Part shown: positions 40,001-47,584 of the stretch, one piece after another | Position numbering within the stretch: the first letter of the stretch is position 1 | Layout of the letters: each line of letters opens with the position of its first letter | NCBI GenBank assembly: GCA_012934845.2 | Contig: WNNJ02000253.1 | Coordinates: 62,001-126,000, forward strand | Direction: 5' to 3' | Source: Pomphorhynchus laevis | Taxonomy: Eukaryota > Acanthocephala > Palaeacanthocephala > Echinorhynchida > Pomphorhynchidae | Length of the DNA: 64,000 bases | Notes under the pieces: generated by a model | Database searches by the model: none | Told to the model about the DNA's origin: nothing | Seen by the model: only the letters and a program-made list of their open reading frames with translations | Position numbers and translations under genes: made by a program

Positions 40001-42044
40001 AGCTTAATTTATATTTATTATATATCCAAATAAAATAATTAATATATTATAATAAAACATATAATTTATAAAACAAATTTCTTCATATTTACATATTTAC
40101 AATATTCTTCATATTTACATATATTTCTTCACATTTACATATTTACATATTAATACTTCTTTATTAAATCTTGACGGTATTGGGATTGTTGATCCTTTGC
40201 ATGCATATTCGATTGAGTTCAAGAATTCACAAACCCTATGTGACTCTTATTGTTTGAATATCTGTGGCATAGCTCTTCGTCAACATCAGTCGTCGATTTT
40301 GAGGGAAATTTCGTTTATCCGAATGGATGCGTCCAAACGCCGACTTGAAGGCGTAATAAGGCATTTTTTCGGATGTGACAGCTGTTATGGATCACGCTTC
40401 TACCTGTGGTGCGTCTTCATAGTTGAGTGCACTTCCTCTTCGTAGAAAGAATTATCGTTTAATTATCGCTTAATTATCGCTTAATATATTACATATTCTA
40501 ATTATATGAATAATTATATAATCTAATATATTATATAGGATGGTCTTATGTTAAAAAAAAGATTATTAAGATATTAATACTTACGCCCTATAATAATTGT
40601 CAGAATGATAAAATAAGGATCACGAGAAACTGAGCTTATTAATACTTTCGACTTATAATAATTTCTATCAGAAATTGAACTCAACGTGTAGGTTACAAAG
40701 ATATAGTTTTAGATAGTTATACAATGTCAATCGGAGTACCTCAAGGAAGCGCGTTATCGCCGTTTTTATTCGCCGTCTACGTTGACGATTTTTATTCTAT
40801 TCTGCAATCCAGCGTATGTGTGAAATTCGCTGATGATATCTCCATAATTGCAAGTTCGTCGAACTTCTTAAATTCTAATAGAGACGTTAAGCTAGAGTTG
40901 GACAATCTGATTTAATGAACTGATCTAAATCTATTGAACTTAAATAGATCAAAATCAAAAATTATGTATATCAACCTAAAGAGTCGACATAGCCCATTGA
41001 TAGTCGATCATGGGCTGAAACGTCTTAATAGTCTTCGAATACTAGGCGTTAATTTTACCGCCAACCTGTCTTGATCTTTCCATATTGATGAGGTCGTCAG
41101 AAAATGCAGTAGCCGACTTTATCTGCTAAGGCGCATTTCGGCATTAGGAGCCTCTCCCACTCAGTTAGAGGTTGTATATATTGCATTAGTAAGATCATTA
41201 CTAGTTTATGGATATCCCGTTTTTTGTAATGTAGCATCACGAGACCTTCAAAAATGTTAAAAATTCATAGGAATTAAATTCATAAAAATTCGAAGTTTTC
41301 ATCTTCGTTCCTATTCAAAGCTGTTAGATCATTTGAAGAGCAGAGTCGAAAATCCAGAAGGTTGTAAATTGGCAATCTCCACAGCTCAGTAAAACAATTT
41401 TTCTTAAATGATGTTTATCCTAGATGATCCTTATATATTTTTTTATTTTTTATTTTTTTATCGAATTTAAATAAGTTGTACACAAATTAAGCAGTTATTT
41501 GTATTTTATAACATGTTCACTTTTATTTAATAAAGAATCAATCAATATACACTATCATATTAAATTTTTAAACTTTATTTAAAAATAAAAAATATTTTTA
41601 TAAAATTTTTATTTTTATTTTATATAACATATTTTTATATAAACATAATGTGTTTTTGCATATTTTTTATTTAAATAATAAAATAATATTTAAAATATGT
41701 TTTCAAACTAATTAATCATTAATGGATCATACTAATGGATCAAATAAATTAAAGGATCATGCTAAAAAATAAATTAATGAATTGTTAATTCAATCATTTA
41801 ATTGGTTATAATTGATTAATTAATTCTTAAATGGATAAATCCTTTAATGTAATTTTTTAATAGATTATACACCATTAAAGGCTTAAAACTAATAAATTTG
41901 TAATTACGTATATTTTGCGCTTACATTATGTACGGCATATCCACCTCCAACAGCTGATCCAAACAAAAGATAACGCAATTTCAGTAAACGTCCAATTAAA
42001 GGAATACTAGCCATTAGAACATACCTCTCAAATGGATGAGGCAT
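14442..42044 (-). CDS. OPA1: OPA1/Mgm1-type mitochondrial inner-membrane dynamin GTPase, 23 exons, C-terminus not found
   Basis: Exons in transcript order: 41925-42044, 37710-37806, 34885-34925, 34689-34838, 34425-34511, 29659-29735, 28384-28501, 28265-28339, 24768-24839, 24616-24715, 24113-24243, 23993-24065, 22026-22098, 21830-21945, 21720-21784, 18848-18924, 18260-18352, 18137-18209, 17935-18090, 16911-17007, 15626-15768, 15493-15582, 14442-14558. All junctions are GT-AG and in phase, giving 747 codons without a stop. The protein drives mitochondrial inner-membrane fusion and cristae shaping. Order: hydrophobic segment ([13 protein letters not shown]), coiled coil, GTPase, middle domain. 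The effector domain (roughly 100 residues) is missing. The start at 42044 is the first ATG of the exon; an upstream targeting exon is possible. Eight introns are 43-52 nt; the others are large and full of repeats. Confidence 0.92.
14806..14916. repeat. Short clustered repeat (ACTAATCAGC motif)
   Basis: The decamer ACTAATCAGC and variants recur four or five times in about 110 bp, with an inner inverted pair (GATTAGTAATAATCC against GGATTACTAATC) and the string CAGCAGGACGCTA at both ends. It lies just downstream (in plus coordinates) of OPA1 exon 23, inside intron 22. Confidence 0.6.
15107..15170. repeat. 27-bp tandem repeat, 2.4 copies
   Basis: The unit AAGTTGCATTTAAAGACAAC followed by GTGCTAA starts at 15107 and 15134, with a partial third copy from 15161. 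It lies in an OPA1 intron. Confidence 0.85.
16245..16600 (+). pseudogene. LINE C-terminal fragment in an OPA1 intron
   Basis: Frames 1-3 on the plus strand together show the tail seen after the RT core in a widespread LINE family: [52 protein letters not shown], and TYGINSKR. Frames change several times and stops occur, so it is dead. It is in antisense orientation to the host gene. Confidence 0.65.
17215..17640 (+). pseudogene. LINE C-terminal fragment with the WDYTCPN motif
   Basis: The frame 17293-17514 begins [15 protein letters not shown] and continues [27 protein letters not shown]. This matches the C-terminal domain (nuclease-like fold) of LINEs whose RT contains LDASNAF and TQGDPLAM. 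The same family is present at 30.4-32.3 kb on the other strand. It is truncated on both sides. Confidence 0.65.
19660..21165 (+). pseudogene. Rearranged reverse transcriptase fragments, three partial copies in tandem
   Basis: Three partial copies lie head to tail: 19660-19830, about 20125-20540 and 20590-21165. The best gives [39 protein letters not shown] (catalytic YIDD) and later [13 protein letters not shown]. Upstream, [17 protein letters not shown] recurs at both ends of the cluster (20140 and 21050), as if the element was circularly shuffled or duplicated. The RT is not of the L2/CR1 type; a Penelope-related family is possible but unproven. It lies in OPA1 intron 15. Confidence 0.7.
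22483..22533 (+). ncRNA. Type I hammerhead ribozyme, unit 1
   Basis: The core is CTGATGA (22490-22496), stem II GGCTT/AAGCC with a CTCA loop (22497-22510), GAAA (22511-22514), stem III CGG/CCG closed by the A-U pair with a TAAG loop, and the cleavage triplet GTC ending at 22526. Stem I pairs TGC..A before the core with T.GCA after it, one mismatch. All invariant core bases are present. The very short stem III is typical of hammerheads in animal and plant retrozymes and Penelope-like elements, which often act as dimers. Confidence 0.92.
22828..22878 (+). ncRNA. Type I hammerhead ribozyme, unit 2
   Basis: The core is CTGATGA (22835-22841), stem II GGTTT/AAGCC with CTCA loop (one G.U pair), GAAA (22856-22859), stem III CGG/CCG with a TATA loop, and GTC ending at 22871. 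The core is complete, but stem I next to the cleavage site is weaker than in unit 1 (ATGA against GCAA), so this copy may cleave poorly. Confidence 0.87.
23115..23735. repeat. Direct repeats beside the retrozyme
   Basis: A block of about 120 bp at 23115-23235 (TTTTACGAAATC and TTAAAAATAT.AAAAAATAAA) recurs at 23617-23735, roughly 500 bp on. Between them a 47-bp unit (ACCGTCTCATATTTTTATAT) is tandemly doubled at 23461 and 23508. There is no coding content. Confidence 0.6.
23993..29735 (-). CDS. OPA1: OPA1 GTPase-domain exons 6-12
   Basis: Nucleotide-binding motifs are all present: P-loop GDQSSGKTS (exon 6), switch region TRSPVKVTL (exon 7), DLPG (exon 9), and TKVD (exon 11). [10 protein letters not shown] closes exon 10 and [15 protein letters not shown] lies in exon 12. 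Introns 7/8 (44 nt), 9/10 (52 nt) and 11/12 (47 nt) are minimal; intron 8/9 is about 3.4 kb and holds tandem repeats and a LINE tail. Intact motifs and phases argue for a working gene. Confidence 0.93.
25540..26760. repeat. AT-rich repeat of about 282 bp, two clear copies and an eroded third
   Basis: The string CAATTTGATAATCAATTG.TC followed by AATC.CAGCAAGAGTT recurs 282 bp apart (about 26411 and 26693), with the flanking GAAATCAATTTAAG block also repeated. A more eroded version, including CTCAAATAGAGAT and a CATTCCCCG-like block, lies near 25700-25800. An R1 MITE fragment is at 25915-25955. It is in OPA1 intron 8. Confidence 0.55.
27192..27895. repeat. Pair of about 100-bp direct repeats, 606 bp apart
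   Basis: TTGTCAAATGTTAAATGAGC at 27192 and TTGTCAGATGTTAAATGAGC at 27798 each start blocks of about 100 bp with few differences, ending near TTTACCACGTTGTA. They flank a LINE tail. They could be LTRs of an element now replaced, or a plain duplication. Confidence 0.6.
27425..27720 (+). pseudogene. 5'-truncated LINE tail with 3' UTR
   Basis: The frame reads [19 protein letters not shown] then [11 protein letters not shown] and a stop near 27630. This is the usual end of CR1/L2/jockey-type ORF2 (R...W N.LP..VV......F...L). A short UTR with GAGCTACGCTCGCTGACATT and a TAATAATAATTT tail follows. This is a dead-on-arrival insertion in OPA1 intron 8. Confidence 0.7.
29105..29142. repeat. 38-nt perfect palindrome, 2-nt loop
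   Basis: Arms 29105-29122 and 29125-29142 are exact reverse complements of 18 bp around AA, the same centre as the palindrome at 415-454. It is in an OPA1 intron, with no transposon context. Confidence 0.8.
30395..32345 (-). pseudogene. 5'-truncated LINE of the LDASNAF/TQGDPLAM type
   Basis: On the minus strand from 32345: [38 protein letters not shown] (RT core with the first catalytic D), later a degenerate middle. The C-terminal block from 30919 includes EPVLQLLDE, then [37 protein letters not shown] and a closing helix. The order fits a LINE family widespread in invertebrates; the same C-terminal domain occurs at 17.2-17.6 kb. Stops and frame changes make it dead. Its GC content is higher than the surrounding intron. 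Confidence 0.75.
30917..31252. repeat. 168-bp tandem duplication inside the LINE fragment
   Basis: The segment starting CACATTGGATAGTTTTTTGC at 30917 repeats at 31085 with one clear difference (GAGGATATCAGCC against GAGGATTTCAGCC). It is a recent duplication of dead LINE sequence. Confidence 0.9.
32840..33480 (+). pseudogene. Penelope-like element, C-terminal linker and GIY-YIG endonuclease remnant
   Basis: Plus-strand frames show the post-RT linker ([22 protein letters not shown]), the cysteine motif CNDKRCKTC, then [15 protein letters not shown], which fits the start of the GIY-YIG nuclease of Penelope-like retroelements, with a tail ([10 protein letters not shown], then [15 protein letters not shown]). 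Two or three stops interrupt it. Penelope-like elements prime on nicked DNA or telomeric ends using this nuclease. It is in OPA1 intron 5, antisense to the gene. Confidence 0.75.
33900..34375 (+). pseudogene. Second Penelope-like fragment with GIY-YIG start
   Basis: The fragment includes [16 protein letters not shown] at about 33990 and [18 protein letters not shown] at 34320-34375, the latter a clear GIY-YIG first motif. The part between is badly eroded. It ends in AT-rich sequence just before OPA1 exon 5. Confidence 0.65.
34425..42044 (-). CDS. OPA1: OPA1 N-terminal exons 1-5: membrane segment and coiled coil
   Basis: Exon 1 has [19 protein letters not shown], closely like the inner-membrane segment of animal OPA1. 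Exon 2 gives [20 protein letters not shown], matching the conserved stretch just after it. Exons 3 and 4 form a coiled coil ([20 protein letters not shown]). Exon 5 ([14 protein letters not shown]) is the helix just before the GTPase. The 3' border of exon 2 at 37710 is chosen because it alone joins exon 3 in phase. Intron 3/4 is 46 nt. Penelope-like and MITE remains fill the gap 34.9-37.7 kb in part. Confidence 0.88.
35424..35565. repeat. Direct repeat, 87-bp period
   Basis: ATAAGTATAGCTTTATATAT followed by GATAGGGTATAAGAAG and an ATTGCGCC block starts at 35424 and again at 35511. It is in an OPA1 intron. Confidence 0.8.
35566..36714. other. Intronic sequence, nothing recognised
   Basis: This is moderately AT-rich, with short frames only. 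Some wording around 36000-36250 could be eroded retroelement but I cannot place it. Confidence 0.35.
36715..37020 (-). repeat. MITE family R1, copy 6, nearly full length
   Basis: Reading the minus strand from 37020: TAGATATTAAACTTTAACAG, GTACGTCATTAGAC, GGCCCCGCTGTTATG, GGGACCGAAATC, CAGTTCCTCATGATGGCC, AT-rich middle, then TACGTAGATCAGTTAGCTGA. It keeps all family blocks. Confidence 0.72.
37860..40690. other. OPA1 intron 1, mostly unrecognised, with an open frame at 40197-40445
   Basis: AT-rich, with a GC-richer patch at 39590-39930 and another at 40180-40445. The latter has an 82-codon frame (start [20 protein letters not shown]) that I do not recognise. Near 39900-39935 the minus strand reads CTGAAGAAGCCC then GGGTGAAAC, resembling part of a hammerhead core, but no third stem or cleavage site follows. 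Confidence 0.35.
40690..41545 (+). pseudogene. Non-LTR retrotransposon H, 5'-truncated, RT to 3' end
   Basis: The frame from 40724 gives [20 protein letters not shown] then [13 protein letters not shown], the two RT blocks with the catalytic FADD. After two stops come [41 protein letters not shown], and [18 protein letters not shown], the thumb region of jockey/CR1-group elements. The copy ends in an AT-rich tail near 41545, inside OPA1 intron 1, antisense to the gene. Confidence 0.8.
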
Positions 42045-42794
42045 TTAAATATCTGAAATCGATAATAAAAAGTAAATATATACATTTCTAATGACAAATA
42101 GTCAAAAATCTAAGTCTAAATGCTTGCAAATTTTCCATATCTTATTAAATAAAGGATCTTAAACTATGATTTACTACAAATGCGATATTATTGTATACAA
42201 TAAAAGATTGAAGTATTGTAGCAAGATGGTTCATAACATTTAAAATACAGCTTACTGTGATAGGAAACCTACAAGATTTATGTAATCCAAATTGAATATA
42301 AGTTCATATGTTCAATTAAGCATATTTTTCCACCTTTCGAATTATTGAAGATCACATCATTGATGAATACCATAAGGTAACGTAGACCAATTGAAAATAT
42401 CAACTGAAAGTATCCACCTTTTGTGTACTCCACGGTTGAATAAGTTATACAAATCAAAGAACAGCACATCGACGCATATAGAATCTCGAGCATATTTATT
42501 TTTATTAGAGCGTGAATTAGCAAAGTTAGTGTATGTTGACAGACAAGGACGGAACCCGTATTTAGCATGACTAAAATTTCAAATAAAAAGTTTATCTGCC
42601 AAGGCGCATTTCGGCATTAGGAGCCTCTCCCACTCAGTTAGAGGTTGTATATATTGTATTAGTAAGATCATTACTAATGCAATGTAATCATTACATTATC
42701 CACACTTGGGAGTGTGGATAAACAGTGACTTGAGTACCGTCACACATACTGATATATGATTTTCTATTAACTAATCTGTATTGTGTTGTTTTAG

Positions 42795-42855
42795 ATTGAT
42801 TTTGATAAAGCTTATCTTGGAAAGCTCTCTTTTATTACAATTTATCAAAATCAAT
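42795..42855 (+). promoter_or_regulatory. Putative self-priming pair (primer and primer-binding site)
   Basis: LTR bases 42795-42809 (ATTGATTTTGATAAA) are the exact reverse complement of 42841-42855 (TTTATCAAAATCAAT), which begin one base after the LTR, where a primer-binding site belongs. In Tf1 and sushi elements the first bases of the RNA fold onto that site and are cut to make the primer. By analogy transcription should start near 42795. Confidence 0.7.
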
Positions 42856-43606
42856 GGAGAAGTTCTTGAAGCCTCAAATATTTGCAAGCGATCCTGATAG
42901 CAGTTCTTCCTCTCAAGAATGGTCTCATTGGAAGTCAAAATTTCAATCGTTTATTTCTTGTTTGGATAGCCCATCTGATGCGCAACAACTTTCCTTGTTG
43001 GTAAATCTGTTATCGACGCGATTATACTTGCCGATTTCAAAATGTACAACTTTTGTGGAGGCTGTCTTTATACTCGATGGTATACTGCTCCATCCAATCA
43101 ACTTAGTTTTTGCTCGGTATAAACTTCACAGTTCAACACAAACCGACAATCAGACGTTGTCGCAGTATGTTCGTCAATTGGAGGCGCTTGCGGATGAATG
43201 CGATTTCAAAGATGTGGTTGCATTAGAGAATAGAAAACAGCATATTCTTGATTCTTTCATACAGGGCATCCGATCGTCGTACATTCGCCAGCGACTGTTG
43301 GAAAATAAAGCCAACTCGCTCGAAGAAATGTTGACACTTGCATACGCGTTAGAATCCGCACAAGTTCAATCCGATCAATTTCGCACAACTGAAAATCAAA
43401 GCGACATATCGCTAAATCATTCATCGTCGGCATCGATTAACAAAATCGAAACTCGTCCTTCAAACACTAAAGAATCGGTATTACACACGAATCAACTTAA
43501 TTGTTACTTTTGTGGTCGAGCTCGTCATTATCGCACTGCTTGTCCTGCTAAAAATGCTACTTGCTATCAATGTGGAAAAAAAAGGACATTTTGCATCAGT
43601 GTGTAA
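42854..43606 (+). CDS. Gag of the Ty3/gypsy element
   Basis: This is 250 codons. The capsid-like region (WSHWKSKFQSFI, LLVNLLSTRLY, LSQYVRQLEALADECDF, and SLEEMLTLAYALE) has the layout of Ty3/gypsy Gag, followed by a serine-rich linker and a CCHC knuckle (CYFCGRARHYRTAC). A second knuckle starts CYQCG but is cut by a frame change in eight A (43576-43583); the rest lies in the pol frame, so Gag and Pol probably shared one frame as in Tf1. Confidence 0.88.
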   Translation: MEKFLKPQIFASDPDSSSSSQEWSHWKSKFQSFISCLDSPSDAQQLSLLVNLLSTRLYLPISKCTTFVEAVFILDGILLHPINLVFARYKLHSSTQTDNQTLSQYVRQLEALADECDFKDVVALENRKQHILDSFIQGIRSSYIRQRLLENKANSLEEMLTLAYALESAQVQSDQFRTTENQSDISLNHSSSASINKIETRPSNTKESVLHTNQLNCYFCGRARHYRTACPAKNATCYQCGKKRTFCISV

Positions 43607-44534
43607 GTCATCGAAAACTTCGCATATCACTGCGACCCTGGAATGCCTTTCGTCTCGCATCTCTCCACGTTTGTCAAATCAACTGATGAAATGCACTGAG
43701 ACAGTAGAAATTCAATCTCAACAAATTGTGGCACTTATTGATACTGGTAGCACGCACAATTTTATCGATTCTTCGACTGTACACTTATTAAATCTTTCAA
43801 AATTGAAGTGCAATGAACACGTAGTAATGGCTACGAAATCAACAACTAAGCAAATCACCGAATATTGTATCGTAGATATGGTTTTTAATGGAATCTCATA
43901 TAAAACTGTAAAGTTTTTCGCGATGGATAGATTATGTTTTCCGGTAATTATTGGTCTCGATTTTTTGTCAAAATTGAAATCTCTTACTTTAAATTTTAAT
44001 GGACAGTCATCATCGGTGCAAATCAATCACATTCAGTCTGCCAAACTAGAAGCTCCTGACCTATTTCCTAATCTGCCTTCAAATGTAAAACCCATTGCAT
44101 CAAAATCTAGACGTTATAATTATGATGATCTCGGTTTTATACGAAAGGAGATTCAAAATTTGCAAAACGATGGAATAATTGAGCAAAGCAGATCACCGTG
44201 GAGATCTCAAGTACTTGTCGTTCGTTCTCAGCTTCACAAGCCACGAATGGTTATAGATTATTCCCGTACAATCAATTACTATACTCAATTAGACGCATAC
44301 CCCTTACCGAATATTCAAGCGATTATAGACAGGGTATCGACTTTTAAAGTTTTTTCAAGACTTGATTTATCGTCTGCCTATCATCAAGTATCTATTCGAA
44401 AGCAAGATAGACCGTACACAGCCTTTGAAGCCAATGGACGTCTGTGGCAATTTTGTCGATTGCCCTTCGGTATTACTAATGCTGTTCCCTGTTTTCAACG
44501 ACTGATGGATTCAGTTATCGAAGAAAAGAATTAG
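43584..44534 (+). CDS. Pol part 1: protease and reverse transcriptase
   Basis: After the end of the second knuckle comes an aspartic protease with the active-site triplet in VALIDTGSTHNF and a flap/second half ending VIIGLDFL. The RT starts with PRMVIDYSRTIN, then VFSRLDLSSAYHQV (first catalytic D) and FCRLPFGITNA. The frame closes near 44534 just before the YLDD box, which continues in another frame. Confidence 0.9.
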   Translation, partial: GHFASVCKSSKTSHITATLECLSSRISPRLSNQLMKCTETVEIQSQQIVALIDTGSTHNFIDSSTVHLLNLSKLKCNEHVVMATKSTTKQITEYCIVDMVFNGISYKTVKFFAMDRLCFPVIIGLDFLSKLKSLTLNFNGQSSSVQINHIQSAKLEAPDLFPNLPSNVKPIASKSRRYNYDDLGFIRKEIQNLQNDGIIEQSRSPWRSQVLVVRSQLHKPRMVIDYSRTINYYTQLDAYPLPNIQAIIDRVSTFKVFSRLDLSSAYHQVSIRKQDRPYTAFEANGRLWQFCRLPFGITNAVPCFQRLMDSVIEEKN

Positions 44535-46342
44535 ACGGGAACATATCTTATCTAGATGACATTATAATTTGCGGTAATACTGTCGAAGAACATAACGAAC
44601 GTCTAAATCGTTTCATGAAAATTGCCAATTCGCTAAATCTGACAATTTCAAAGCAAAAGTCTGAATACCAATTAGAAACGATTTGTTTTTTGGGCTAGTT
44701 AATTTCGCAAGGCACTATCCGTCCTGACCCGAGCAGAGTTAAACCACTAATGGAGATGCAAAATCCACACGATCAGAAGTCGTTAAAAAGGATGTGTGGA
44801 ATGTTCGCTCATTATGCAAAGTGGATCGAGAACTTTTCACTCAAAATTAAGCCTCTATTAAATGTTATTTTGTTTCCACTCAATGATGAAGTGACATGTG
44901 CGATAAAAAATCTTAAAAACGATATTGCATCTGCATCACTTGCAGCTATTGACCCTTATAAAGAATTTGTCGTTGAGACCGATGCATCGAATTGTGCTAT
45001 TGGTGCTATACTAAGTCAAGATTCTCGACCTGTTGCGTTTTTCTCCCGATCGCTTTCAAACTCACAACGAAAACAATCAGCTATAGAACTAGATGCAATG
45101 GCAGTTGTCGAAAGCGTTCGATATTGGAGACACCATCTCACAAATCGTCCTTTTAAGTTAATAACAGATCAAAGATCTGTTAGCATGATGTTTGGAAATC
45201 ATAAATGCAGCAAAATCAAAGCTGATAAATTTGCACGTTGGAAGATTGAATTGTCACCTTATCGCTTCGACATTATTTACAGACCCGGATCGCAGAATGA
45301 ATGTGCGGACGCCCTGTCACGAGATAATGCAATTTTGTGCAATGCTAATGTCTCCCATTTGTATCAATTACATGATAAACTCTGCCATGCTTGTATAATC
45401 CGTTTGCACCATTACGTTAAAACGATGAATTTACCATATGGAATAGACGATATTCGCGAGATGGTTGGAAAATGTAAAATATGCCGTCGTCTTAAACCTC
45501 GCTTTTATCAACCAGCAGCAATGGGACAGCTAGTCAAGGCCACTAGACCATTTGAAAGGCTGAATATCGATTTCAAAGGTCCTATGCCTTCAAACAATGA
45601 AAACATTTATGCCTTGTGTATCATCGATGAATATTCAAGGTTCCCATTTGTATTTCCCTGCAGAGATATGTCGTCTACCACTGTAATCAAGTGTCTGAAG
45701 TCGCTATTTTGCATGTTCGGTCCACCAGCTTACATACACAGCGATCGTGGAAAATCCTTTATGTCAAACGAACTACGAGAATTTTTGTTTTCACATGGTA
45801 CTGCACAGAGTCATTCGAGTGCTTATCATCCACAGGGAAACGGACTTGTCGAACGATACAATGGGATCATTTGGTCGTCTATAACAGCTTCGTTGGAATC
45901 GTGCAATTTGCCTATAGAAAATTGGCAGGATATGTTACCTCAAGCGCTCAATGCAGTTCGTAGTTTACTCTCGACCAGTACCAATTTTACACCACATGAA
46001 CGAATGTTTGGTTTTCAGCGTCGAATGATAAATATCAATGATTTGCCACATTGGCTTATTCCAAATTCATCTGTTTGGATGAAGAATGATAGAGCTGGCA
46101 AATATGACAATAAAGTTGATGAAGCTATTGTGATAGCATCCAATCCTTATTATAGTCGTGTCTCTAGAGATGATGGAAAGATCGTGACTGTTTCAAATAG
46201 TAAATTAGCACAAGGAGAAGGATCCATCGAAACAAACGAAAATAACCCTGAAGCGTCTATCAACGATTTTTATCGGGATACCAGCAATGTACATTCGCAA
46301 AATTCGATCGACACATGTTCTCAAAATGACGAGTGTACCTAG
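44535..46342 (+). CDS. Pol part 2: RT end, RNase H, integrase
   Basis: The piece starts with NISYLDDIIICG (catalytic DD) and meets an in-frame TAG at 44696-44698; the clear open frame then runs 44750-46342. RNase H has VVETDASNCAIGAIL, AIELDAMAVVESV and ITDQRS. The integrase has an HHCC-type finger (LCHACIIRLHHY, CKICRR) and the DDE triad in LNIDFKGP, IHSDRGKSF and GNGLVERYNG. There is no chromodomain visible at the C-terminus. Confidence 0.9.
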
Positions 46343-46443
46343 AATATAAATCGCTTAGACGACAATCATACAACTTGCAAACCGACGCGACAGAGACGAC
46401 TACCTTCGTATTTACGCGACTACGAAGTTGAGCTACATTCAAT

Positions 46444-46461
46444 AGAAAAAGGCGAGAAGAA
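46444..46461 (+). other. Polypurine tract of the Ty3/gypsy element
   Basis: AGAAAAAGGCGAGAAGAA directly before the 3' LTR, one pyrimidine in 18. It would prime plus-strand synthesis. Confidence 0.75.
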
Positions 46462-47584
46462 TGATATATGATTTTCTATTAACTAATCTGTATTGTGTTG
46501 TTTTAGATTGATTTTGATAAAGCTTATCTTGGAAATCTCTCTTTTATTACACATACTGAACATGCTTGTTCAAATGCGTTGGGGATAATCGGTCAACTTC
46601 GACGCACTTTCATTGCACTCAATCAATTTGCCCTACGTCCGCTAATATTTGCTCATGTGTTGAGCCGTCTTCTATATGCTGCGCCGTGTGTGTATCCCCA
46701 AAATTCAAAAGAACATATTAGTTCAGAGAGGGTACTTCATAGAGCTACCAAGCTAGTACCGCAACTGAAATTTTTGTCGTACCCTGATCGATTAAAAGCA
46801 CTTAGACTTGAGACTGTCACGTGGACCCGCCGGTACATCGATATGAGTATGGTCTGGCAAATTCTTAATGATTTGGATCATCCACTTCGAGATTGTCTTC
46901 ATTTGCGCTCATCCAATATCCTCCGAGGCCATGGTTTAACCCTGCGACGTGAAATGATAAGAAAATCACGAGCTGTCCAATTTGATCGGCGAGTTGTATC
47001 TCTGTGGAATATTCTTGGAGAGTCAACAGTGTGCAGTAGCAATATCAACGAATTCAAAAAGAAATTACGGATGGAGGATGCCATGGGGAAAGCTGCTTTT
47101 CCGTATTTGTGATACTTTTATTATTTTCTTTTTTTCTGCAGTGAACCAGCCAATTAAGCCATGCTTTTATGTGCTGTTGAAACATTAATAATAATTACTA
47201 GTTTATGGATATCCCGTTTTTTTGTAATGTAGCCTCACGAGACCTTAAAAAATGCAGTGATTTTTAAATCACATTGATCTAAAAGACTTATCCAGTATTT
47301 ATTAATTGGTCTCTCATCACAGGATATAGCAAATTTTGTTTCTCACCCAATACTGGAAAGTAAAGTGTTGTATCACTTTCTCATTAACAAAATTAGATTC
47401 AATAAAATCACGAATTCGTATATTTTACAGATGTGAAAATGTACGAAAAGGTAAAAAACAAAGTTCATACATTAAGATAATGTGTTTTACAACAATAAGG
47501 TGTTTTTGCTTTATCGAAGGTGTTTTACAACAATATGATATTTCCATGATTTGACAATGCAGAACTTTTAATAATTTATTTAAA

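Larger units (their letters stand above)
42750..46551 (+). mobile_element. Ty3/gypsy LTR retrotransposon with 90-bp LTRs
   Basis: LTRs are 42750-42839 and 46462-46551, both TG...CA, differing at one base of 90. The target duplication CATAC lies at 42745-42749 and 46552-46556. Internal order is gag with zinc knuckles, protease, RT, RNase H, integrase, which is Ty3/gypsy order. There is no env-like frame. A purine tract (46444-46461) abuts the 3' LTR. The gag start is only 14 bases after the 5' LTR, leaving no room for a normal tRNA primer site. Two frame changes and one stop break the coding region, but LTR identity says the insertion is recent. Confidence 0.95.
42676..47193 (+). mobile_element. 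Non-LTR retrotransposon J (CR1/L2-like), 5'-truncated, split by a Ty3/gypsy element
   Basis: J starts just before the RT thumb motif (HLGVWINSDLSTVTHT at about 42700-42749), is broken by the LTR element, and resumes at 46552 with EHACSNALGIIGQLRRTF. The frame 46579-47112 holds RATKLVPQLKFLSYPDRLKA and the typical closing block (RVVSLWNILGE). The 3' end is an AATAATAATT tail. Joining across the LTR element keeps the frame, so the insertion hit a readable copy. Confidence 0.85.
42591..47256 (+). mobile_element. Second copy of element H, split by element J
   Basis: 42591-42675 matches 41121-41205 of element H almost base for base (TTTATCTGC.AAGGCGCATT onward). The match resumes at 47194-47256 (ATTACTAGTTTATGGATATC). 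Between them lies element J. The six bases ATTACT are present at both joins (42670-42675 and 47194-47199), once in intact H, so they are the target duplication made by J. The fragment is 5'-truncated and only about 140 bp in total. Confidence 0.85.

Noticed and set aside
42278-42568. 96-codon minus-strand frame between OPA1 and the nested elements
   Set aside because: A weak similarity to an RT block (LMVFINDVIF) lacks the catalytic residues and any neighbouring motif, and it is not in phase with OPA1 exon 1.
46342-46461. Possible env-like gene at the end of the Ty3/gypsy element
   Set aside because: Only about 120 bases separate the end of pol from the 3' LTR, and they contain the purine tract.
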